From the NCBI RefSeq assembly GCF_032393985.1, contig NZ_CP135918.1, forward strand, positions 2,976,001 through 3,040,000: a stretch of 64,000 nt of DNA, in the 5' to 3' direction. The translations under genes were made by a program, and so were the position numbers. The notes under the pieces are model-generated. The model ran no database searches. It saw only the letters and a program-made list of their open reading frames with translations, and had not been told where the DNA came from. The stretch comes from Fischerella sp. JS2. GTDB lineage: Bacteria; Cyanobacteriota; Cyanobacteriia; Cyanobacteriales; Nostocaceae. Below are positions 18,865 to 28,513 of this stretch, piece after piece (the stretch's first letter is position 1; each line of letters opens with the position of its first letter).

Positions 18865-20008
18865 TCTGCAAATTTTAGTAAATTGTATATTGTACTTTAG
18901 AAATTACCCACTAATCATATTCACTCAACAATTTTGTTGAGTATGTTCGTTATCATACAAGAAAACTTATGATTTTGGGTTAATGCTAATGATTAGCTTA
19001 GAACAATGTAAATTCTAACATCTACTTGCAATAATTATTGTGAATTTTAAGTATACATAATTAAACTTCCCTAAGCAAGATATATACTGGCTATAAACGA
19101 AGTTAAATAGCTATTTAGTCTATAAAAAGCCTCTCAAACTTATATACAAAATCCCAAGTTTTCTTAAATGAAATTTTTAAATATTTTTCCAATTGAATTT
19201 ATAATTTTTATTTTTTAAATATTCCAATATGACTTTATATTTTAAGTTATAGAAATAATAGTTTTTCAACAGAAGTATTAGTCATTTAGATTTTATAAAT
19301 GCAAATTACATTACATATATTCCCAAATTAAGGTCAGTCATATTGTTGACTTAATTATTTTTGCTCATTTTTAATTTTAAACTCATGTTAATTCGCGAAT
19401 TCGCGTTTCATTTTATCATCTACTCTCATCAATACGTCTAACTAAAGACAGAGTTATTAAATAGGAATCTAAATTTTAGTTGACACAATTATATAAGATG
19501 CGTTACGATAGATTGCTGTTTAACAATCTGGTGCATGACAAACCTAGTAAAACTAGGCAATAAAAGCATCCAGATAAAGCGTAAAGCTGATTTAGATTCA
19601 GACAAAATAAGGTAAGCTCAAACCTTATAAGAGCAAATAGGGAGTATGAATCACACCACATGCTATAACGAGGGCAACCTCCGAATGCAGTGGCTCCCAA
19701 ATTTACGCCTGTGGACAAGAAGATAAAGCAGTATGCCCTTGTGGGTCTACCTGTTGTAGAAACTGCTATGTCAGTACTCTTGGTAGAAGCAGGAAATAAA
19801 ACCTGCTACAGTCTCATAATTATAGATTTAAGTGGGTTTTATGTAGCGATTTCACAGGTTTAGCCTGTCTTTTAAATAATCCTGTTGCTTTTTGCCGCAG
19901 GAATATCAAAGCTAAACTAGGCTCAAACTAAAATTAAAGATAATCCTAGCTAAAATTGCCTAGATATCGCCTAAGTAAGGCTTTTTGTTGTTTATTCATG
20001 AGGTGAAC
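18865..20008. other. Long AT-rich intergenic region with a transposase remnant
   Basis: The first ~600 bases are strongly AT-rich with no coding signal. From about 19500 the composition changes and includes the probable TnpB tail at 19669-19863. I see no tRNA or recognised ncRNA. The last ~140 bases must contain the promoter of the small basic protein gene. Confidence 0.4.
19669..19863 (+). pseudogene. Probable C-terminal remnant of an IS200/IS605-type TnpB
   Basis: A 64-codon open frame without a start reads PPNAVAPKFTPVDKKIKQYA... and then SVLLVEAGNKTC. The combination of TPVDKK and LVEAGN resembles the tails of cyanobacterial TnpB/OrfB accessory proteins, as I remember them. The catalytic RuvC and zinc-finger parts are absent. 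A hairpin-rich stretch follows (CCTGTTGC...GCCGCAGG), as at IS605 right ends. The call rests on a short tail only. Confidence 0.35.
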
Positions 20009-20173
20009 ATGGCTAAGCGCCGCAATCCGAAAAAAGAAAAGGCGCTACGGAACCAGGCGTATGCCCGAAAGTTTCGTAAACGGACTACCACAGGACGGAT
20101 GCAGAGAAGGTTCCAACAAAGACCACCAAAGAGTGAAGAAGATGAGGGAGCAGCAGCAATTGATGCTGAATAA
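20009..20173 (+). CDS. Small highly basic conserved cyanobacterial protein
   Basis: 54 residues: a Lys/Arg-rich N-terminal part (MAKRRNPKKEKALRNQAYAR) followed by an acidic tail (SEEDEGAAAIDAE). I chose ATG 20009 because GAGGTG lies just before it; the upstream in-frame ATG at 19985-20008 has no ribosome binding site. The charge pattern suggests RNA or ribosome binding, which is inference. Its function is unknown to me. Confidence 0.65.
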   Translation: MAKRRNPKKEKALRNQAYARKFRKRTTTGRMQRRFQQRPPKSEEDEGAAAIDAE

Positions 20174-20368
20174 TCTGGCGTGAGTTCGACACAAAGAAAG
20201 ATTTTTTGACCCTTCCCTACTAAAAAAGGAGTTGGAGTTAGGGTTTGTTGAACTCACTTTATTTTGACCTGAACTGACAACAAATAGCATTTGTTGTCAG
20301 CTCATGTTCTATTGCTTACTGTTCAATAGTTTCTAACCACTAAACAAGTAACAAAAATAATGAAAATA

Positions 20369-20402
20369 CCGTAGAGAGATTTTATGTAACATCTCTACGG
20401 TA
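20369..20402. terminator. Inverted repeat between convergent genes, probable terminator
   Basis: ACCGTAGAGAGAT and ACATCTCTACGGT form a long stem with a short loop, placed between the plus-strand basic protein gene and the minus-strand phoX stop codon. There is no T-run on either side, so it may act bidirectionally or only protect RNA ends. Confidence 0.5.
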
Positions 20403-20463
20403 GTGATGGCTTGTTAGCGCAATGAAAATTTGGTCAATCCGTTAATAGTGATCACATAGGTTG

Positions 20464-22860
20464 TTAGATAAATCTACCTTTACCTTCTTTGCGGTAGATA
20501 CCAATTACAGATGGAATTGGAGTCCCTGTAGGATTATCTTTACCACCATCTTCTGTAGAGATGTTGCTAGGCCAGCTGCTACCACGAGGCACTGTACGAG
20601 TCTGATTGAATGTTTTTCCATCCAAATCCAGTATTTCAATTGTACGACTCAATATTGTGCCATCGTTAATTGGGCAATTTTCACCAGGATGTTGTACCGA
20701 AATAATCAGTGTATCTCCGACAAAAGTTGGGCCGGTCATCTCGCAACGTACTGGTCCTTGAGCAAAGGGTATTACTGTTCCTGCATTGGGACCAACAGTA
20801 GGAATAAAGAAAAGCCAGTTGTTACCGAAAACACCTGTAAAAGTGGAAACATTTCCACTAGCTGTATGGTCGATAGTGTTTGGAGTACCAGTAGCACCTA
20901 TAGTAAAGCCATTGTGGGTATCGGTGGACATATCTGTCACACCCCAAACATTGCCACGATAGTCAAAGATTAAGTTATCTACATTAGCAAAACCAGCCCC
21001 GGTTTCTGAACCAGCTTCCCCACCTTGTTTAAATTTCTCCCACCGGAAGGTAAGACCTGTACCGTCAGTGCTATCTTCAATTATTTTATAAAGTCCTCCT
21101 GATTGCTGAGTTGCATCTGGATCTGTGCTTAACTTAGCAACTTGGAAAATGCGTGAATCAGGATAACCATCACTTCCTGGCGCACCATCGGTATAGGCAA
21201 TAAATACTTCTTTGGTGAGTGGATGAACTTCTAAATCTTCTGGACGTGCTGTTGGAGTTCCACCAATCAGGTTTGCTGCAAGGAAAGCATCACAGAGAAT
21301 AGCACCTTGATTTGCATAGAAGTCAGATAACTTTTTACCCTGATAATCAGGTAATGCTGTTGATTCGTTAGTACGATCGCAATTAAATGCACCACCATCA
21401 CTCGTTTGTCCAGCAATACCATTGCGTTTTGGTAGTTTGATCAGACCATTTCTTTGTGCTGAACCTAAAGCAGCAAATTCTACAGAAGAAATCACGCTGG
21501 GTGCTATGGGATCAGTAGGAGTATCTATAAGCAACGGTATCCACTTACCTGTGCCATCTGGATTATAACGGGCAACATATAAAATACCGCTTTCCCACAA
21601 TTTACTGTTGTTTTTATCAGTTGGGTTAGATACAGTACCTGTGCTGACAAATTTCCAGGTGTGTCCCCCTCGTCTGTCATCACCCATATAACCGACTAAT
21701 TTCTTACCTGCTTCCGCGCGGACAGCAATATTTTCATGACGGAAACGACCCAACCAACTATGTTTCCGGGGGCGGAAGTTGGCGTCGGCGGGATCAATTT
21801 CTACCATCCAGCCGTACTTTTCCCCTACTAAACCAAAGGTCTTGCCAGTAGTACCATCGGTGTAGCCTGTTTGAGTGCCATTAGGTTTGACTGATTCGGT
21901 TACACCAACAAAAAATTCTGCACTTCCTTGGAAGTTTTCTTCAGCAGTTAATACAGTTCCCCAAGGAGTTGTACCACCAGAACAATTGTAGGCAGTACCA
22001 ATAATTCTGTTACCTAATCCGTCGGCGCTGATGGTGAAAACTTCGGTTGCAGCTGGGCCTGTAGCGATTAAATAGTTTTGATCACCTTGCTGGTGAGGAC
22101 GACTTCCCCAAGCAGTAACGCTTTTATAATCATCAGTCCGTTGACTGTTAATTCCTAATCCCGAAAGACCATGAATGCGACGATTATTGGGGTCTTTGAC
22201 AACCTGGAATTTATCGCTACGGTTAGAACGGTTACGGCGAGAGATACGGATAATAGATGCACCCAGGTTATATAGAAATTCTCCGTCTAGTTCAACGTTT
22301 CTTTCGCTGGGTAATGACCAACCTATCACTGAGGCGAAGGTAGTGGGAAATCCTTGTCCTTTGAGATCAGATGGAATTTCTGGTACTAATTCAGAGATAG
22401 GGTAACTAACGTATTCGTGATTGATGAATAAGTAACCATCATTCTTATTGATACTGGGTTCTGGATTTAAGTCTCTGTCAATCGAGATAAAACTGGTGTG
22501 GTCGCAGTTGTAACCTACATAATCATCGTCATTGGGAAATAGGCGATCGCCCCAACGAACTATTACGTAGCGATCATACTCTGGTGGAACTACCACATCA
22601 TCAATAACTGTGTAGCTACTTAACTTAGCATCTCCAGATGCCTTGCGTACTTCTCCCTTTTCAATTCCTGTTGGTAAATAGTTATCTAATTCTTGATAAA
22701 TCGGTAAAGGATGGGGTAGACGTACAGGTGTAAATCTTAAAGGTACAATTCTTGCTTCTGCAATACTGGAAATACTATCTATAATTTTGTCTCCTAGCAC
22801 AGCAGCACCAGCACTACCAGCAAAAAATACTAAAACTTTTCTCCGACTTAATTTAGACAT
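20464..22860 (-). CDS. phoX: PhoX-type alkaline phosphatase (DUF839), Tat-exported
   Basis: 798 residues. The N-terminus SRRKVLVFFAGSAGAAVLGD is a twin-arginine signal. The body has PhoX/DUF839 blocks: YVIVRWGDRLFPNDDDYVGYNCDH, LFINHEYV, NCSGGTTPWGTVLTAEENFQG, and late RPEDLEVHP and DNLIFDYRGNVWGVTD. PhoX enzymes are Ca2+/Fe3+-dependent phosphomonoesterases secreted to scavenge organic phosphate. A Pho-box-like repeat lies about 400 bp upstream, and a second unrelated alkaline phosphatase gene (phoA-type) follows the same orientation just upstream, so this is a phosphate-starvation island. Confidence 0.93.
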   Translation of the reverse strand: MSKLSRRKVLVFFAGSAGAAVLGDKIIDSISSIAEARIVPLRFTPVRLPHPLPIYQELDNYLPTGIEKGEVRKASGDAKLSSYTVIDDVVVPPEYDRYVIVRWGDRLFPNDDDYVGYNCDHTSFISIDRDLNPEPSINKNDGYLFINHEYVSYPISELVPEIPSDLKGQGFPTTFASVIGWSLPSERNVELDGEFLYNLGASIIRISRRNRSNRSDKFQVVKDPNNRRIHGLSGLGINSQRTDDYKSVTAWGSRPHQQGDQNYLIATGPAATEVFTISADGLGNRIIGTAYNCSGGTTPWGTVLTAEENFQGSAEFFVGVTESVKPNGTQTGYTDGTTGKTFGLVGEKYGWMVEIDPADANFRPRKHSWLGRFRHENIAVRAEAGKKLVGYMGDDRRGGHTWKFVSTGTVSNPTDKNNSKLWESGILYVARYNPDGTGKWIPLLIDTPTDPIAPSVISSVEFAALGSAQRNGLIKLPKRNGIAGQTSDGGAFNCDRTNESTALPDYQGKKLSDFYANQGAILCDAFLAANLIGGTPTARPEDLEVHPLTKEVFIAYTDGAPGSDGYPDSRIFQVAKLSTDPDATQQSGGLYKIIEDSTDGTGLTFRWEKFKQGGEAGSETGAGFANVDNLIFDYRGNVWGVTDMSTDTHNGFTIGATGTPNTIDHTASGNVSTFTGVFGNNWLFFIPTVGPNAGTVIPFAQGPVRCEMTGPTFVGDTLIISVQHPGENCPINDGTILSRTIEILDLDGKTFNQTRTVPRGSSWPSNISTEDGGKDNPTGTPIPSVIGIYRKEGKGRFI

Positions 22861-23226
22861 TAATTTCTCCTCTCTTGTATCGTCAATTTCATCAACTTTT
22901 TAGTGGATGAAAAGCAAGGCGTTCTTAATAGAGACTTGCTCTAGAATCTCGAAAATGATTCTTATTTCATCTCGTGGTTAATAAGGCTATTAAGTAAAAC
23001 CCTTTGGAAATGAAGCTATGAAATAAAAAAAATGGATTTGGCAATTGAGTTTTTGATTTCAAAAACATCAATAATATTTATTAGCTTGAAATTACTTGAT
23101 AAATAACATTTATATTTTTTGTAGAAATGTCGCCAAAGTTTGTGATTTTTGCTTATATACGGGAATACAGATGAAAAAGATAACAATCTAAATCTAAATA
23201 GAAAATATTAAAAATAGATTATATCT
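22861..23226. other. Long phoX leader region
   Basis: AT-rich DNA between the Pho-box-like site and the phoX start. If transcription starts near the box, the 5' untranslated region would be around 350 bases. No uORF or conserved RNA structure is recognised. Confidence 0.35.
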
Positions 23227-23279
23227 AGGTTAATTAAAGTAATTTAAAATGATTAAAATTAGGTTATTGATAGGTTAAG
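23227..23279 (-). promoter_or_regulatory. Pho box (PhoB/SphR-type) upstream of phoX
   Basis: On the minus strand CTTAACCT (23279-23272), a 3-base spacer and AATAACCT (23268-23261) match the cyanobacterial Pho-box pattern of 8-bp direct repeats CTTAACCT spaced by 3 bp. A further half-site ATTAACCT lies at 23234-23227, about three helical turns away. The position ahead of phoX and the function of that gene support regulation by the SphS-SphR two-component system. Confidence 0.7.
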
Positions 23280-23428
23280 TAAAAATTTAAATATTGCTTA
23301 TATTTCCTATTTAATTTTAAATAGGAAATATAAGATTGATATACCTTTATAGAATAAGAGCTAACTTATTAGCTATTGATTGACAGAAATTTAAATCGAT
23401 TTAAAGTTATGAAACTTCTGCTTAAACT

Positions 23429-23462
23429 AGGAACCTTACGAAAAATCAAGTGTAAGGTTCCT
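23429..23462. terminator. 11-bp perfect hairpin downstream of phoA
   Basis: AGGAACCTTAC at 23429-23439 and GTAAGGTTCCT at 23452-23462 are exact complements around a 12-base loop. It lies just after the phoA stop on its transcript. No T-run follows on the minus strand, so factor-independent termination is uncertain. Confidence 0.5.
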
Positions 23463-23516
23463 ATCATTTCTCCAGTTAAGATAGACAATTAGGCTTAATT
23501 ACAAGCATTGTCTCGA

Positions 23517-24881
23517 CTACTCTGCACCGATAGCGCGGGCAATGATATGAAATAAATCGGTCTGATCAATTACACCAACAACATTTGCTGCTTGTGGTCC
23601 CTGTGCAGCAATCCGTACTTGAGTACCAGTGTGTTCCTGCGAACGTGTAGGAAGATTTGTCGCATAATTAACAGTCATTTCTGCATCATCAGCAGTAATG
23701 AGCGTACTAAATTCGCCAGGACTATGATCTGTTTCAGTTGGTTGAGGAATAATTTGACTAGTGTGTCCGTGATCTGCTGTCACAACTACTAGTGTGTCTG
23801 GATGCTGCTTGGCATACTCAAGCCCTGCTTTCACAGCTTGATCAAATGCGACAGTCTCGCCAATTTGTTCACATGGATTACCAGCGTGATCGCGCTTATC
23901 AATCGAAGCTCCTTCAACTTGTAGGAAAAATCCAGTTCTACCTCTAGACTGCTGTTCGAGCAAACTAATTGCCTTTGTCGTCATATCAGCTAGGCTAGGC
24001 TGATCTGCTGGTCGGAGGTTTTCTTGACAACGCTGCGGTCCGCTACCTGGATAAGGAATTGCTGGTTCACCACCCCATTCAAGACTCATATTGCCAGAGC
24101 TAAATAGACCAAGTAACTTTGTTCCAGGCTGTGCTGACTGCAACTGGGCAGCACTGGTCACAATATCATAACCTTGAGCTTGTGCTGCCTGAATAACAGT
24201 CTTACCCGTAAACTGACCGCCATCAATTATTTGATCAAATCGCTGTTTACCACCGCCTAGTAAGACATCAACATTGTGATCAATTGATTGCTCAGCTATT
24301 GAACCAGATCCTCCTGCTGATTTCTTGTCTTGCGGACACTTAGCCATGTCTTGTGGACCTTGGCAACTGCGGTCATTTACATGAGACATTAGCACTGCTG
24401 GTGTAGCGTCAGTCAGTTCAGCGGTACTAACATTGCCTGTTCGGAAGCCTTTTTCCTTAGCAATTTCCAGAATTGTTTTTAAATCTTGGTCTGTACCAGC
24501 TGTAGTCGAAATTCGACCATTTGAAGTCTTATTTCCTGTTGCCCAACCTGTTCCTGATGCTGCTGAGTCAGTAACGTAGTCAGGTAGCTTTGGGTTGCTT
24601 TCTTGCAGTGCGTATGTAGTGTATGCTCCTGTTAATGGCAAGGTGTCAAGTGCAAGACGACCAGCAGCTCCGACAGAGTAGTTACGGGCAATGGTGATTT
24701 CTGAATCTCCCATACCATCGCCGATGAATAAAATGACATTCTTGGCGCGACCACCAAAAACAGACCTTCTGATTGATCGAGGATAATCGTCTGCATTGCT
24801 ATTGCTTGCTGTTACTACAGCAAGAACTATCGCAGCAACTGTGGTGATAGCAAAAAATGTACGTTGTTTGAGCGAGAACAT
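23517..24881 (-). CDS. phoA: Alkaline phosphatase, PhoA family
   Basis: 454 residues. After an N-terminal hydrophobic export signal (FFAITTVAAIVLAVVTA), the metal-binding start VILFIGDGMGDSE, the catalytic YVTDSAASGTGWATG (nucleophile Ser), the late QVEGASIDKRDHAGNPC and VVVTADHGH identify the classical Zn/Mg alkaline phosphatase fold. It would act in the periplasm or outside the cell on phosphomonoesters. Two Cys-rich loops (CQGPQDMAKCP) are unusual but present in cyanobacterial homologues. A Pho-box-like repeat lies ~320 bp upstream. It is transcribed toward phoX, but an intergenic hairpin and a separate Pho box argue for separate transcripts. Confidence 0.93.
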   Translation of the reverse strand: MFSLKQRTFFAITTVAAIVLAVVTASNSNADDYPRSIRRSVFGGRAKNVILFIGDGMGDSEITIARNYSVGAAGRLALDTLPLTGAYTTYALQESNPKLPDYVTDSAASGTGWATGNKTSNGRISTTAGTDQDLKTILEIAKEKGFRTGNVSTAELTDATPAVLMSHVNDRSCQGPQDMAKCPQDKKSAGGSGSIAEQSIDHNVDVLLGGGKQRFDQIIDGGQFTGKTVIQAAQAQGYDIVTSAAQLQSAQPGTKLLGLFSSGNMSLEWGGEPAIPYPGSGPQRCQENLRPADQPSLADMTTKAISLLEQQSRGRTGFFLQVEGASIDKRDHAGNPCEQIGETVAFDQAVKAGLEYAKQHPDTLVVVTADHGHTSQIIPQPTETDHSPGEFSTLITADDAEMTVNYATNLPTRSQEHTGTQVRIAAQGPQAANVVGVIDQTDLFHIIARAIGAE

Positions 24882-25199
24882 ATTACGTTTACCTTATGTA
24901 ATATTCAGAGATTGCCTGAAACTTTTAACTTGAGGCTATTTGTAAAAAATTACGATTTTCAGCAAAAAAATACTAGAAATACATTTTGATTATGCCTAGA
25001 TTACAACTTAAGATATTTAATTTTTTTCATGAGACTATTAACAAAAAAGCTTTAATAATTGATAAATATAAGCTGAACAATATTACAGCTTTTTTGTCTT
25101 GATATTTTATATATGTAATAAAAATGGTTTTTGTTTGAGTTCAGAAGAAAGGAGTAGAAAATCTAACAATTAAAACTTTAAATAACCAATATTAAAATT

Positions 25200-25218
25200 A
25201 GTTTATCTTCAGGTTAAT
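25200..25218 (-). promoter_or_regulatory. Pho-box-like direct repeat upstream of phoA
   Basis: On the minus strand ATTAACCT (25218-25211), GAA, GATAAACT (25207-25200) give the 8-3-8 Pho-box spacing; the second repeat is degenerate. It is ~320 bp from the phoA start in an otherwise AT-rich 461-bp gap shared with the divergent glycosyltransferase gene, which it might also affect. It is weaker than the phoX site. Confidence 0.5.
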
Positions 25219-25342
25219 TAAATCAATTTATTAAGTATTTACTATCAAGCCTCTATAAGGCACTAGATTAAAAATTTTGCCTTTAGTCTCTTTAAGATAA
25301 TTTAGGAACAGTGTTTGTGTCTGAGTTGTCCTATCTTAAAAG

Positions 25343-26302
25343 ATGGTTAATAGTGTGGTGAGTGATACTGTGTTTTTGAGCGTTGTTATTCCGACATACA
25401 ATCGTAAGGCGATCTTGGAAAAGTGTCTTAGGGCATTAGAGACACAGCAATTGAGTGCATCTAGTTCAATCACTGGTTATGAAATTATCTTAGTAGATGA
25501 TGGTTCTACTGACGGCACATTAGAATGGTTGGAAACCAACAAAACCGACTTTCCCCATGTGCGAACCTTTCAGCAAGATCATCAAGGCCCTGCTGTGGCG
25601 CGGAATCTCGGTGTAGAGAAAGCGCAGGGAGACATTATTATCTTTATAGATAGTGATTTAGTAGTAATAGAAAATTTTCTACAAGCTCATGTAGATGCGC
25701 TAGTGCAGGGATGGGAAAAATTGGGAAGTGATCGCTTTTTCACCTATGGCACAGTCATTAACACTTGTAATTTTGAGCATCCTACCTCTGAACCATACAA
25801 ATTCACAGATTTTTCTGCCGCTTTTTTTGCTACAGGTAATGTGGCAATTCCTAAACATTGGTTAGAGAAAGCGGGATTATTTGATACTCGTTTTCAACTT
25901 TATGGCTGGGAAGATTTAGAATTAGGCGTGAGGCTGAAAAAACTAGGTTTAACACTAATTAAATGTCCACAAGCAGTAGGCTACCATTGGCATCCACCCT
26001 TTAGCTTAGACCAAGTTAAGAGTTTGATTGATAAAGAAATTCAGCGTGGCAGGATGGGGGTTTTATTTTATCAAAAACACCCTACTTGGGAAGTGCGAAT
26101 GATGATTCAGATGACTTGGTTACATCGCTTATTGTGGGGGATGCTTTCATTAAATGGCACATTGAATGAGCATACAATGGCTCCTGTTTTGCAATGGCTG
26201 ATTAATAGAGGTAAACCCCAATTGGCTTTAGAAATTGCCCGAATTTTCCTCAATTGGTATAACGTCAAGGGTGTATATGAAGCGTATGCGGAAGTGAGGT
26301 GA
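25343..26302 (+). CDS. Glycosyltransferase family 2
   Basis: 319 residues beginning LSVVIPTYNRKAILEKCLRA, with ILVDDGSTDGTLEWL, the DxD-like FIDSDLVV and a GT2 acceptor-side motif LYGWEDLELGVRLKKLG (the ED of the catalytic base region). It is a GT-A fold inverting enzyme using a nucleotide sugar, with no transmembrane segment. The acceptor is not deducible. The gene is monocistronic in appearance and lies upstream of rpsB, separated by ~220 bases. Confidence 0.9.
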   Translation: MVNSVVSDTVFLSVVIPTYNRKAILEKCLRALETQQLSASSSITGYEIILVDDGSTDGTLEWLETNKTDFPHVRTFQQDHQGPAVARNLGVEKAQGDIIIFIDSDLVVIENFLQAHVDALVQGWEKLGSDRFFTYGTVINTCNFEHPTSEPYKFTDFSAAFFATGNVAIPKHWLEKAGLFDTRFQLYGWEDLELGVRLKKLGLTLIKCPQAVGYHWHPPFSLDQVKSLIDKEIQRGRMGVLFYQKHPTWEVRMMIQMTWLHRLLWGMLSLNGTLNEHTMAPVLQWLINRGKPQLALEIARIFLNWYNVKGVYEAYAEVR

Positions 26303-26455
26303 GCGGGGATTAGGGGCAACGGGGAACGGGAATTGGCAGACAAGGGAGACACGGGAGAATTGTTTAACAAGTCTCTTCCCAATCCTCAATCTCCGATCCC
26401 CTATCAGCTTTTCCAAAATATGCTACCCTAGTATGGTTCTTTAAATTCCGCACAT

Positions 26456-26518
26456 CCAGGAGTTCGGGTGTTTCCCATAAGGAAATACACCTGGGTGGAG
26501 GTTTAACCCGAATCGGAG
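26456..26518 (+). promoter_or_regulatory. Structured rpsB leader, possible pseudoknot/autoregulatory site
   Basis: TTCGGGT (26463-26469) is exactly complementary to ACCCGAA (26506-26512), which lies immediately before the rpsB Shine-Dalgarno GGAG (26515-26518). CCAGG (26456-26460) is complementary to CCTGG inside the same span (26490-26494). If CCAGG/CCTGG pair, TTCGGGT is in the loop and its pairing with ACCCGAA makes an H-type pseudoknot. Alternatively CGGGTG pairs locally with CACCTG, extended by TTTCC/GGAAA. The pairings compete, so a switch at the ribosome binding site is plausible. S2-dependent feedback on rpsB-tsf is known in E. coli; homology of this leader is not shown. Confidence 0.5.
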
Positions 26519-26525
26519 TAAAAAC

Positions 26526-27320
26526 ATGCCAGTAGTTTCTTTGGCTCAAATGATGGAGTCAGGGGTTCATTTCGGTCATCAGACCCGCAGATGGAACCCA
26601 AAGATGTCTCAATATATCTACACTGCCCGCAACGGAGTACACATCATTGACTTGGTGCAAACAGCCCAGTTAATGGAAGAAGCATATACTTATATGCGAT
26701 CGCAAGCAGAGCAGGGCAAAAAGTTCCTCTTTGTTGGCACTAAGCGACAAGCAGCAGGTATTATTGCTCAAGAAGCTTCCCGTTGTGGCGCTCACTACAT
26801 TAACCAGCGTTGGTTGGGCGGGATGCTCACTAACTGGTCGACGATTAAAACGCGGGTAGATCGTCTCAAAGATTTGGAACGTCGGGAAGAAAGCGGCGCT
26901 CTTGATTTATTGCCAAAGAAAGAAGCCTCAATGCTACGCCGCGAGTTAGCGAAGCTTCAGAAATATTTGGGCGGCATTAAAACAATGCGGAAAGTCCCCG
27001 ATGTCGTGGTAATTGTAGACCAACGCCGGGAATACAACGCAGTGCAAGAATGCATTAAACTCGGAATTCCCATTGTGTCTATGTTGGACACAAACTGCGA
27101 TCCAGATGTAGTAGATATTCCCATCCCAGCCAATGATGACGCCATCCGCTCAATTAAGCTGATTGTTGGTAAGTTGGCGGACGCAATTTATGAAGGCCGT
27201 CACGGTCAGTTGGATGTAGAAGAAGAATACGAAGACTACGAGGGCGCTGAGGAAGAATACGATTACGAAGAAAGCGATTTTGCTGACTCGTTCATTCCCG
27301 ACGATGAAGAGGAAGAATAA
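26526..27320 (+). CDS. rpsB: 30S ribosomal protein S2
   Basis: 264 residues starting [26 protein letters not shown], followed by [21 protein letters not shown], and [19 protein letters not shown], all standard uS2 blocks. The C-terminal ~35 residues form a highly acidic tail ([18 protein letters not shown]), common in cyanobacterial S2. The start is supported by GGAG seven bases upstream. It is followed by tsf on the same strand, the usual order. Confidence 0.98.
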   Translation: MPVVSLAQMMESGVHFGHQTRRWNPKMSQYIYTARNGVHIIDLVQTAQLMEEAYTYMRSQAEQGKKFLFVGTKRQAAGIIAQEASRCGAHYINQRWLGGMLTNWSTIKTRVDRLKDLERREESGALDLLPKKEASMLRRELAKLQKYLGGIKTMRKVPDVVVIVDQRREYNAVQECIKLGIPIVSMLDTNCDPDVVDIPIPANDDAIRSIKLIVGKLADAIYEGRHGQLDVEEEYEDYEGAEEEYDYEESDFADSFIPDDEEEE

Positions 27321-27322
27321 AT

Positions 27323-27357
27323 AGAAGGTAGAAGGCAGAAGGCAGAAGGCAGAAGGG
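27323..27357. repeat. Heptameric AGAAGGC repeat after rpsB
   Basis: Five consecutive units of AGAAGGY/AGAAGGC lie directly after the rpsB stop codon in the rpsB-tsf spacer. It is an STRR-type repeat. Confidence 0.7.
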
Positions 27358-27503
27358 TAAACAATTAATACTTCATCTTACCCTTCAAGAAGCCGCCTAA
27401 AGGGCGTTTACACACTTGATACTTCATCCTTCATCAGTAAGATAAAAATACTCAAAACCCCAGAGCAATTAAAATTGTCAGTCTAAGTAGGAATTGAGGC
27501 AAA

Positions 27504-28163
27504 ATGGCGGAAATATCTGCAAAACTCGTCCAAGAGCTACGCCAAAAAACGGGCGCCGGCATGATGGACTGCAAAAAAGCGCTAAAAGAAAATGATGGTG
27601 ATTTGGCAAAAGCCGAAGAATGGCTACGTAAGAAGGGTATTGCCAAAGCCGGAGCCAAAGCTGATCGGGTGGCGGCGGAAGGACTCGTAGGCAGCTATAT
27701 CCACACTGGTGGTAGAGTCGGTGTACTTGTTGAAGTTAACTGTGAGACTGACTTTGTTGCTCGTCGCGAAGAATTTCAAACCCTCGTGCGGAACATTGCC
27801 ATGCAAATTGCGGCTTGTCCAAACGTAGAGTATGTGAAAGTGTCAGACATCCCAGCTGATATCGTCCAAAAGGAAAAAGATATTGAAATGGGACGCGATG
27901 ACATTTCCAACAAGCCTGATAACGTTAAAGAAAAAATTGTTCAGGGACGCATTGATAAGCGGCTGAAAGAAATGACTTTGATGGATCAGCCTTACATCCG
28001 TGATCAAAGCATCACAGTAGAAGAACTAGTGAAACAAGCGATCGCTCAAATTGGTGAAAATATCCAAGTGCGTCGTTTCGTTCGCTTTGTTCTGGGTGAA
28101 GGAATTGAAAAGCAAGAAACCAGCTTTGCAGATGAAGTAGCTGCTCAGATGGGTAACAAGTGA
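27504..28163 (+). CDS. tsf: Elongation factor Ts (short form)
   Basis: 219 residues with the N-terminal UBA-like module [20 protein letters not shown] and the core [15 protein letters not shown] that inserts into EF-Tu. It promotes GDP release from EF-Tu. The protein is the short single-core type found in many cyanobacteria and Thermus, compared with ~280 residues in E. coli; nothing is missing from the N-terminal or core motifs. It is cotranscribed with rpsB and ends at a clear terminator at 28257. Confidence 0.98.
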   Translation: MAEISAKLVQELRQKTGAGMMDCKKALKENDGDLAKAEEWLRKKGIAKAGAKADRVAAEGLVGSYIHTGGRVGVLVEVNCETDFVARREEFQTLVRNIAMQIAACPNVEYVKVSDIPADIVQKEKDIEMGRDDISNKPDNVKEKIVQGRIDKRLKEMTLMDQPYIRDQSITVEELVKQAIAQIGENIQVRRFVRFVLGEGIEKQETSFADEVAAQMGNK

Positions 28164-28256
28164 TTTTAGTTGTTGGTTGGTTGTTGTTTGTTAATGGTTT
28201 GATAGGCTAGTGACCATCAACAGCTAACTACCAACAATTAAATATAATTTTAGGAC

Positions 28257-28289
28257 AGGTCAACTTAAGTATAGTTGACCTATTTTTTG
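28257..28289 (+). terminator. Rho-independent terminator of rpsB-tsf
   Basis: AGGTCAAC (28257-28264) and GTTGACCT (28274-28281) form a perfect 8-bp stem with a 9-base loop followed by ATTTTTTG. The remaining gap to 28513 holds no supported gene. Confidence 0.8.
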
Positions 28290-28513
28290 TTGTAATTTAC
28301 TAAAGTCGAAGTGTTAAAAATGTTTGCTGTCGCTTGCGATTCTTTACTTCCATTAAAGCATTTTTTGGGCTGCTTTAGGTCATCTGTAGGGTGGTGTTTG
28401 TAAGTTGCTTGTGGGTATTCTTGGACAGAGTCCGCGTCGATTATGGACAAGGTAAATCTCTCAGGAGTTCCAGGTATTATCCTAAGAAAGTTGGTGATTG
28501 CAGACAAAATTTA

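Noticed and set aside
19503-19718. 71-codon minus-strand frame in the AT-rich gap
   Set aside because: Cys/Leu-rich without a start signal or family; it is antisense to the transposase remnant.
28280-28507. 75-codon minus-strand frame downstream of the putative anti-sigma gene
   Set aside because: TTG start, no ribosome binding site, overlap with the rpsB-tsf terminator and no recognisable family; coding is not supported.
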